Source of the DNA: Chelonoidis abingdonii
Taxonomy: Eukaryota > Chordata > Testudines > Testudinidae
Reading direction: 5' to 3'
NCBI RefSeq assembly: GCF_003597395.2
Contig: NC_133778.1
Coordinates: 10,298,092 to 10,362,091, forward strand
Length of the DNA: 64,000 bases
Shown here: piece by piece, positions 57,552 through 64,000 of the stretch
Layout of the letters: each line of letters begins with the position of its first letter
How positions within the stretch are numbered: position 1 is the stretch's first letter
The notes under the pieces: generated by a model
The model's input: the letters and a program-made list of their open reading frames with translations, nothing else
What the model was told of the DNA's origin: nothing
Databases searched by the model: none
Translations under genes and position numbers: made by a program

Positions 57552-57769
57552 CAGTGGTTCCCAAACTTTTTATGTTGCACCCCATTTATAATCTGTTCAT
57601 GCGCCCCTGGGCACCAGGTCACACTGTAAAGCTGGGGCCTTGGCTGGAAGTGGGGCTGGGGCCGAAGTCAGAGTGGGGCTGGGTGGTGTGCTCTCCCCAC
57701 ACTCTGGGAGCTGGCCTGGACCCCACCGCACTCCCCTAGGGGGTACGCCCCACGGTTGGTGGACCACTG
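57552..57769. mobile_element. 218-bp Charlie-type hAT miniature element
   Basis: The left end CAGTGGTTCCCAAAC is the common hAT-Charlie terminus; the right end reads GGTTGGTGGACCACTG. Flanks CTCTAGTT and ATCTCGTT agree at 6 of 8 bases. No coding capacity. Confidence 0.75.
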
Positions 57770-57884
57770 ATCTCGTTGCCTAGCTACATCTTTAAGCATC
57801 TAAATACTGTTGAAAATCTGGCCCTGTAAAATGGTGGGAGAAAAGACAGACAAATGAGGATAATACTTCTTGTGTGTTTTGATT

Positions 57885-57995
57885 GTCATCTCTTCAAGGA
57901 AGGGACTGTCTCTTACTATGTGGTAAGTTCCTAGCACAATGGAGCCCCCAATATCCACTGGAACCAGGTGCTGCTGGAATACAAATAAGCAAAAT
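57885..57995 (+). repeat. L2/MIR-related tail repeat
   Basis: AAGGAAGGGACTGTCTCTTA, then CCTAGCACAATGGAGCCCC, then GGAATACAAATAAGCAAAAT, is the + orientation of the unit at 34532 and 44553. Confidence 0.6.
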
Positions 57996-58344
57996 AAGAA
58001 CTGAGATTTTTACATTAGTCTCTTCTTCATACAGGATTATATCTAAATGAGAAACGTTCAGGTTCCACATCTGGTTTGGGTGCTGGCAATTGTTAACTAC
58101 AAAGTAGTTCTGAGTCTTCAGAAACCATGTGATGTTACCACGAAACCAGAGTCTTAAGTTCCACCTTCCTTGAGGCAAAGTTAAAAGCAGAATCTGCAAG
58201 CAGAAGTTGAAACTGTTTTTACTTAAATCATCATGTTGTCTGGCTGAGACCACTTCCTGTCCTGCTACACAGTATTGTTTTGTTTCCTTGTACTCCCTTG
58301 TCAGCCTGTCTGTAGCCATTTGTCTCTTGTCTTATATTCGCATT

Positions 58345-58440
58345 GTAAGCTCCTTGGGGCAGGGACTTCTTGTTGGCTGCATGCACAGCTCCAAACACAG
58401 TAGCGTCTTGATCCATGACTGAGGCGTCTAGACATGATGA
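58345..58440 (+). repeat. L2/MIR-related tail repeat
   Basis: TTGTAAGCTCCTTGGGGCAG, GGACTTCTTGTTGGC and TTGATCCATGACTGAGGCGT match the preceding unit's consensus order in + orientation. Confidence 0.6.
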
Positions 58441-58834
58441 TGAGATTTTTTTCCCCCTATGGAGTTTCACAGATTTGTAGGATTTGTCGGGGGAGGGGCA
58501 GAACCATTTTTGCAGAGCAGTACACACCTTAACCCCACCCAGTCTTGTCAGATTGGTTGATCTTTGAGCAAAGTCTAACATTTCACTACAGAAACGTACT
58601 TTCTTCCTGTGAACACATGGAACCAGATTCATCCCTAGTGGAGTTAGACGAGTTGGCCCTTGGTGTCCTTTGGAGAGACAAGGATGATGTAACACATTGA
58701 GTGTCACAGAAGTAGCTGCAAGTGCCCCTTTATAAGACCATGACACTACTATGAGTATCTTATTGCAGTAGCACCTAGGAGATCATAACTGGGCCTTCAC
58801 TTTCATATGGCTCTGAAAGCTGGGCACGGAGTAT

Positions 58835-59540
58835 CATGTATTTCTTGCAGCGATATGGACTGATTATAGAGCTTCCTTTATATAGAGAGAGATACCAGAG
58901 AGATGTCTTTACTGAGATCCTGCCTATCTGCTATGTGCTCAGGTAAGGTATATTACACCTCGTGTCACTTAGTGGCTAAGCATTGTAGCACAGTTTAACA
59001 TTCCATTACATCTGCCCCTTTACATTTTACATTCCTACTATGTTCAAAACCACTATTCCGGGCACTATCATGCTATCTTTAAAGTCCAGTACAGATCAGC
59101 CTATTAAGCATCACTAAGTCATACTGGTTTTCTAATTACTTGACCTGAATGCAAAGCAACTTGTTCATCTGGCTGTCCATTAGCCGCAAAGACCATCTGT
59201 GGTTAGTTTTAAAATCTGAGTCTTTTGCTCGTTTTGTATCTGATTTCCGTACAGTCTGCTCTGTTGGTTTTTTTCTGACGAACAAACTGCACGTCAGTGC
59301 TTTCTATTGAATGCCCCACTGTCAGTTTTGATCCTATGATCTGGGCAATGAATTCTTTTTCTTTACAACAGCTGGCGTTCTCTACCCAGTTTCATGAAAA
59401 CACAGTCACCAAGTTCTAGACCTGGCTGTTCTCTAACTGAGTGATGGCTGCTGTAAAAGTGTTTGTAAGCTGTCTTTGCCTTTTTATCTGATTTGGCTAC
59501 TCTCTTTGTATCTGTCCACTTTGGAGACACCGAGGAAGAG
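58835..59540 (-). pseudogene. Possible Ty3/gypsy-like integrase C-terminal fragment
   Basis: The minus frame at 59363-59569 reads KTAYKHFYSSHHSVREQPGL then ELGDCVFMKLGRE. This looks like the tail of a chromoviral/gypsy integrase (K..Y.(R/K)HHS.R..P.L..GD.V..KL). The rest of the block is diverged. It appears to interrupt the LINE pieces on either side. Confidence 0.4.
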
Positions 59541-59960
59541 ACAGAGGCAGATCTTGAATAGGGTGGCAAGGAAAATATTAAGATGGATGCTTGGCATTAC
59601 AAGGATGGGCCATGTTCGAGATGAATGACTCAGGCAAAGTGTGAAAGGGGCACCGATCATAGAACAGCTGGGGGATCAAGGCTTCGATGGTCTTGGGCAT
59701 GTGGAAACGTTGCAAGAATAATTAGTACACATGGCATTTAAAGTTAGGGGTGGAGGGCAAAGGAGGGGTTGGAAGACCCCAAACTAGATGGCTGGATGTC
59801 ACACAAGGATTTGTCTAGCTGCAGAGTTTCAGAGGCTCTGCTTCAGGCCTGAATGGAATGGAGAAGAGCTGACCCCATATCGATGGGACTAAGTCTAGAA
59901 GGAGAAGATGGCAGTAGCGCCTGCAGGCTGCTGCTCTGTTTGGAGCCCTGTTGTTCTGTA
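59541..59960 (+). pseudogene. LINE C-terminal fragment (RTE/L2-like)
   Basis: In shifting + strand frames the order is a RxMxGxTRMxHVR-like segment (about 59580-59620), APIIEQLGDQGF near 59655, a GRP(Q/K)TRWLDV-like run near 59770-59800, and a W-N-like patch. This is the usual C-terminal tail of RTE-type LINEs. A piece reading TFIYGS-like near 58795 may be its upstream part, separated by the block at 58835-59540. Confidence 0.45.
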
Positions 59961-60069
59961 CTCTGTACAAGTGCATCGTGAGCAATTGCCCTTGCCCCAA
60001 TGATCTTACCATGTAAACAGCCGCGACTAACACGGTGTAGGATGTAAAATGCAGGCACACAAAAGGGAA

Positions 60070-60175
60070 GCCATTTGCTCAAGGTCACCCAGCAGGAGAG
60101 GGGAAGAGCCAAGAACAGAGTCCAGATCTCCTGGCCACAGCCCACTGCCCTACCCCAAGTGCACACGATCCTGGG
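60070..60175 (-). repeat. MIR fragment
   Basis: GCCATTTGCTCAAGGTCACC, CAGCAGGAGAGGGG and CCAGATCTCCTGGCCACAGC follow the MIR core in reverse. Confidence 0.6.
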
Positions 60176-60459
60176 AAGGGGCAGAGTGGCTGGCTGGGAG
60201 GTGACTATGGATGATATGATATAATGCAGGTTGGAATCAGGAATACCGCAGGGCAGGGGTGTACTGTGTCAGGGTCTTCTCTGCACCTCAATCCTGACTG
60301 CTCATGTCACGGCCAGTCCCAGGCACGCTCCCAGCAGCACAGGGGCTGCTGTCTATGGCAAATTGGGCAGTGACTTGGTGATATAACTGTCTACTAGGGA
60401 ATCAAGGGGTTAAGAGCGGCTAGGGTGACCAGACAGGATTGAGGAAAAGTAAAGAAGAA

Positions 60460-60575
60460 ATTGTTAAAGCCAGAGAGAAAGTAAGAGCTAGAGAAGAAGG
60501 AGAGAGACGCTAGCCAGAGAGAAGGTAGAGAGAGAGAAGAGAAAGAAGAGAGAAGAGAGAAGGAGAGAAGTAGAG
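60460..60575. repeat. GA-rich low-complexity tract
   Basis: Irregular GAGAGAAG/AGAAGAGA repeats on the + strand. Confidence 0.8.
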
Positions 60576-60739
60576 ATCATGACAGAGAAGGAACATAAAC
60601 GCTGGTATTTACTGGGTCCCGAACCCAAGAAATGGTCCCAAATCCTAGCCCTAGTGATCTGATCTACCGACGTGGCCAATGCAGAAGTGCCCCAGAAGGG
60701 CGATACCTAACAGGCTCAATGAGTCCAGTGATCTCCCAT

Positions 60740-62802
60740 TTTCTGGCCCATTCCACAACCTCCATCTCTTGATATGAACAGAGGTGGTGGACACAATTCT
60801 TCTACCCCTTCCTGGCTAAATAGCCATTTATGGGACCTTAGCTCATCCCACAATTTAATCCTGTCCCTTTTTAGTACATCTCGGTTTAGACGCCTTCACA
60901 ACCTCTCAGTCAGGAGCTTCTCACACAGGTTTTGAACTGTGTGCTGCGTTGTAACAACATATATACAGCTTTTTACTCTTGTTTTTAACCTGCTAGCCTA
61001 TTAAGGTTTCATTTTGGTGACGTCTCCCCTATTTCTTGTATGAGGGTCTCAAAGTAAATAACTTCTCCTTATCCACTTCTCCAACTCTACTCAATGATTT
61101 TATATACCTCTATTTCAGCTTCTCCCCCTTATGTCTCTCTTTTCCATGCTGATCAGAGTCCTAGCCTCTTTAGTCTTTCTCCTCGTATGGGACCCTCTCC
61201 AACCCCTAATCTTTTGGTGCCCTTTTTCTGAACCTTTTTTTCTACGTGCTAATATCTTTTTTGAGGTGAGGAGCCCACATCTGTACACAGTATTTCATAG
61301 TGGGCGTACCATGGATTTACACTAATGCAAATTAAATATAGTCTCAGTCTTTTCTCATTCCCCATTTTTAATGATTCCTAACATTCCTGTTTGCTTTTTA
61401 CCGCCTCTGCACACTTGCAGGTGGACATCTTCAGAGAACTGGTCCACGCTACGCCAAGATCTTTTTCCCTGACTCGTAGCTAAATTACCCCATCATATTG
61501 TATGTATATTGGGGCTTATTTTTTCCATGTGCATCACTTACATATCCACATTAAATTTCATTGCCATTTTTCGTGGCCCATATACTTAGTTTGTGAGGTC
61601 TTTTTGAAGTTCTCACAATCTGCTTTTACTGCGTCTTAACTATCCTGAGTAGTTAATAGTATCATCTGGCACTTTTGCCACCTCACTGTCTCCACACCTT
61701 TCTCCAGGAGATCATTTATGAATGTAAATTGAATAGGATTAGCTTCCTAGGTGACCTTGGGGAATCACATGTACCCCTCTCCATTTGAGAATACCATTAA
61801 GTTCCTAAACCTTTTTCCCTGTTTTTTAACCAGTTCTCAATCCATGAAAGGACCCTCGCTTTTATCCCTGACAGCTTAATTTACATAGGCCTTTGGTGAG
61901 GACCTGGTCACGGCTTTTCTGGAAATCTAAGTACACATATGTCCACTGATCCTCCCTTGTCCACATGTTTGTTGACGCTTCAAGAACTCTAATTAGTTAG
62001 TAGGACACGATTTCCCTTACAGAAAACATATTGATATGCTCAACCATTTTGTTTTCTATGTGTCTGACAATTTTATTCTTAACTATTGTTTCGACTAATT
62101 TGCCTGGTACCGATGTTAGACTTACTGGTCTGTAATTGCCAGGATCCGCCTCTAGAGCCCGTTAATATTGGCGTACATTAGCTACTTCCGTCATGGGTCG
62201 AAAGCCGATTTAAGGACAGGTTACAAAACACTTAGTTAATAGTTCTGCAACGTCTAATTTGAGTTCTTTCAGACTCTTGTGAATTTGCCATCTGGTCCTG
62301 GTGATTTGTTAATGTTGAGTTTATCAATTAATTCCAAAACCTCCTCTAGTGAACTTCACTGGACAGTCTCACCCCCCCCCCCCCCTCCCCCCCCTGATTT
62401 GTCACTACACAAGCCAGCTAGCGTTTGGGAAACTCCCAACTCCTCCAGTCATGAAGTTGCTTTAGTTTCTCCACAATGACTTTATTGTCTTTAAGTGCTC
62501 CTTTTGTATTTTGATCGTCAAGGGGCCCCACTGGTTGTTTAGCAGGATTTTTGCTTCTGATGTACTTAAAAAACATTTTGTTATTACCTTTGGAGTTTTT
62601 TGCAAGCCGTTCTTCAAACTCCTGTTTGGTTTTCCTTATTACACTCTTGCACTTAAGCTAGCAGTGTTTATGCTCCTTTCTATTTATTTCACTAGGATCT
62701 GACTTCCACTTTTTAAAGGAAGTCTTTTTATCTCTCACTGCTTCTTTTATATGGTTGTTAAGCCACGGTGGCTCTTTTTTAGTTCTTTTCCTGTGTTTAA
62801 GT
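60740..62802 (-). pseudogene. CR1 LINE ORF2 relic, about 2 kb
   Basis: The minus strand carries, in order and across many frame changes, CR1 reverse-transcriptase landmarks. RTKKEPPWLNNHIKEAVRDK comes first (62790-62730), then EEFxERLAKNSKGNNKMFFK-like (about 62630-62560) and KQPVGPLDDQNTKGALKDNK (62545-62490). Near 61530 is a PQYTYNMMG-like patch; then MLGIIKNGE and a KSMVRPLE-like patch near 61330; finally RGLERVPYEE near 61190. The palm YADD-type motif region is too diverged to read. A C homopolymer (62373-62394) and stops interrupt it throughout. Confidence 0.75.
62373..62394. repeat. C homopolymer inside CR1 relic
   Basis: About 21 of 22 bases are C, with one T. Confidence 0.85.
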
Positions 62803-63900
62803 GATATGCGGCTACATAGGGCACCAGAAAATTTGGGGTACCAATCCCCTCACCGGCCATAGCCAGAATCCTCTCTTCTCCAGCCCCTCCTCTGGGCTGG
62901 GCTGGCGGGCTTCTCCATGCCCCCTCCCTCCCTCCTCAGCTGCCCGGCGGGGGACTCTGCTGGCCCACCCCGGGAAGCCCAGAGCAGTGTGGCCAGTTGC
63001 TGGCAGCCAGGCCCACTGCTGCGTGGAGCAGAGTCCCTCCCTGGACAGAAGGCACAAAACTTCCACATGAGTCAGCAAAGTGGGGGCTTAGACTGGCTCT
63101 CACGCCCACATACACTCTGCCTCTCATGAGTCACAGTCCCCCAGTACAGATTGTGTGTGTCTCTCTCTCTCACACACACACTGGTTCTTACACACACACA
63201 TATATACATGCACACACTTGTATTATTGTTGTAGTTATTACTGCTTGGTACTTCCTGTCCAAATGCTCATGGCTAATTAACGCAGAGCAGGCTTTGCCGT
63301 GGGCTCTGGCAAGATGCAGCCCCCGTGTGACAGGGCAAACCCTGTCTTGAGTCACTGCTGCACCGTTTATTGTGTACGAAGCTCGGTGTGTGTCAGCAGT
63401 GGGGGGGGAAGCGGGGTTCTGGGGGTCCACGGGAGGGGGTGGTGGCTGTGCCACCTTGACGCGGCTGGGGACTATCTTCAGTGGAGCATAGGGGCACCAG
63501 TTTAATAATACTGCATAGGACTCCATAAATCCTAAGGACAGCCCTGGCCAGGACTGATTTGGGGGTGTGTGAGAGGGGGGAATGGTTAGCCCAGGCCTGG
63601 CACCTGCCACTGCTGTGCAGCTGTGGGCTGGATCCTGTGGCCCTGCAGCCAGAGTCTGAAACCCTGCAGCTAGAAGACTTAGCTCGCCACCACATGGCTG
63701 GAGCCTGGGGCCAGAGGAGGCCGCAGGGGCCAGGGATGATGATGGGGAGGGAGAGGCCAGGGTGGAAGCCTGAAGCTCCGTGGCCAGGGGATGGCGCCTG
63801 AGCCCCACTGGCCCTGAGAAGGTGAGGCACTCTCACCAGCTGCCTGCTCCTCTGGCGTTTGCTGCTCCAGAGGAGAGCAGGTCCCAACTCTTGCTGGCGG
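62803..63900. other. GC-rich unannotated stretch with CT/CA microsatellites
   Basis: Frames up to 206 codons are open on both strands because of composition; none shows a domain. Mixed (CT)n and (CA)n tracts lie at 63159-63217. Confidence 0.35.
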
Positions 63901-63994
63901 CCCCAGGGAAAGGGCCTCTGCTTTGCCTGCCCCCCATCACTGCCTAGGAGACTGCACACAAAAGGCCCCTAGTGGCCACATTTGAGAAACCCTG
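63901..63994. mobile_element. Right end of a hAT-like element
   Basis: GTGGCCACATTTGAGAAACCCTG ends here in the form of a Charlie-type right terminus (complement CAGGGTTTCTCAAATG). The matching left end was not found within the window, so only the terminus is claimed and the start is arbitrary. Confidence 0.4.
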
Positions 63995-64000
63995 ACTAAG

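Noticed and set aside
63188..63959. 206- and 188-codon minus-strand frames at the window end
   Set aside because: GC-rich, low-complexity alanine/proline/serine translation ending in a hAT terminus; not a gene.
34175..64000. Downstream neighbours of RAMP1 in mammals (UBE2F, SCLY)
   Set aside because: No exon of either was recognised on either strand; short exons could be missed by eye, so absence is not claimed as fact.
1..64000. CRISPR array, operon, riboswitch or bacterial-type features
   Set aside because: No regularly spaced direct repeats and no prokaryotic gene organisation; intron, LTR and SINE content show vertebrate DNA.

Overview
This window is vertebrate nuclear DNA made mostly of decayed transposons, with a single recognisable host gene. 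The mix of repeats fits a turtle best: CR1 LINEs, tRNA-headed SINEs with a CR1 tail, many hAT miniature elements, a DIRS element, a PIF/Harbinger element, ERV solo LTRs, and MIR/L2 relics. A crocodilian is the main alternative. The species call is inference from repeat families and was not tested by a search.

Host gene. The only convincing cellular coding sequence is the terminal exon of RAMP1 on the + strand (33384-33639). It has a good splice acceptor, an 84-codon reading frame ending in the family's transmembrane helix and short basic tail, and a plausible 3' UTR. No exon 1 or 2 was found upstream. Positions 1-33383 are therefore most simply read as the last intron of RAMP1, and 34.2-64 kb as the intergenic region downstream.

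Layout. 1-9 kb: intron with two hAT miniature elements (3116-3237, 7301-7528), an old LTR and a short retroposon with a perfect 13-bp target duplication (8039-8126). 9-22 kb: a solo LTR with GGGCC duplication, a 1.58-kb hAT element, a DNA element with a second one nested inside it (13983-15454), an inverted-dimer retroposon (15682-15905), and several palindromic MITEs. 22.4-24.2 kb: a deleted DIRS retrotransposon with inverted terminal repeats. 27-33 kb: more LTRs and a LINE endonuclease relic. 33.4-34.2 kb: RAMP1 exon and 3' UTR. 34.3-37 kb: CR1, SINE and hAT fragments. 37.46-41.63 kb: a 4.17-kb PIF/Harbinger element carrying relics of both of its genes. 42-50 kb: LTRs and two hAT elements with perfect 8-bp duplications. 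51.69-56.91 kb: a nearly intact-looking but defective endogenous retrovirus with LTRs about 1% diverged. 57.5-64 kb: a hAT element, L2-like tails, LINE/gypsy fragments, and a 2-kb CR1 relic.

The most informative results are structural. Target-site duplications read directly from the sequence fix the ends of about fifteen insertions. The ERV has a tRNA-Ser(UGA)-type primer site, an in-frame deletion fusing gag to reverse transcriptase, and substitutions at catalytic acids. A small retroposon family shows inverted dimers and a hammerhead-like fold. No operon-like system, CRISPR array or RNA gene was seen.
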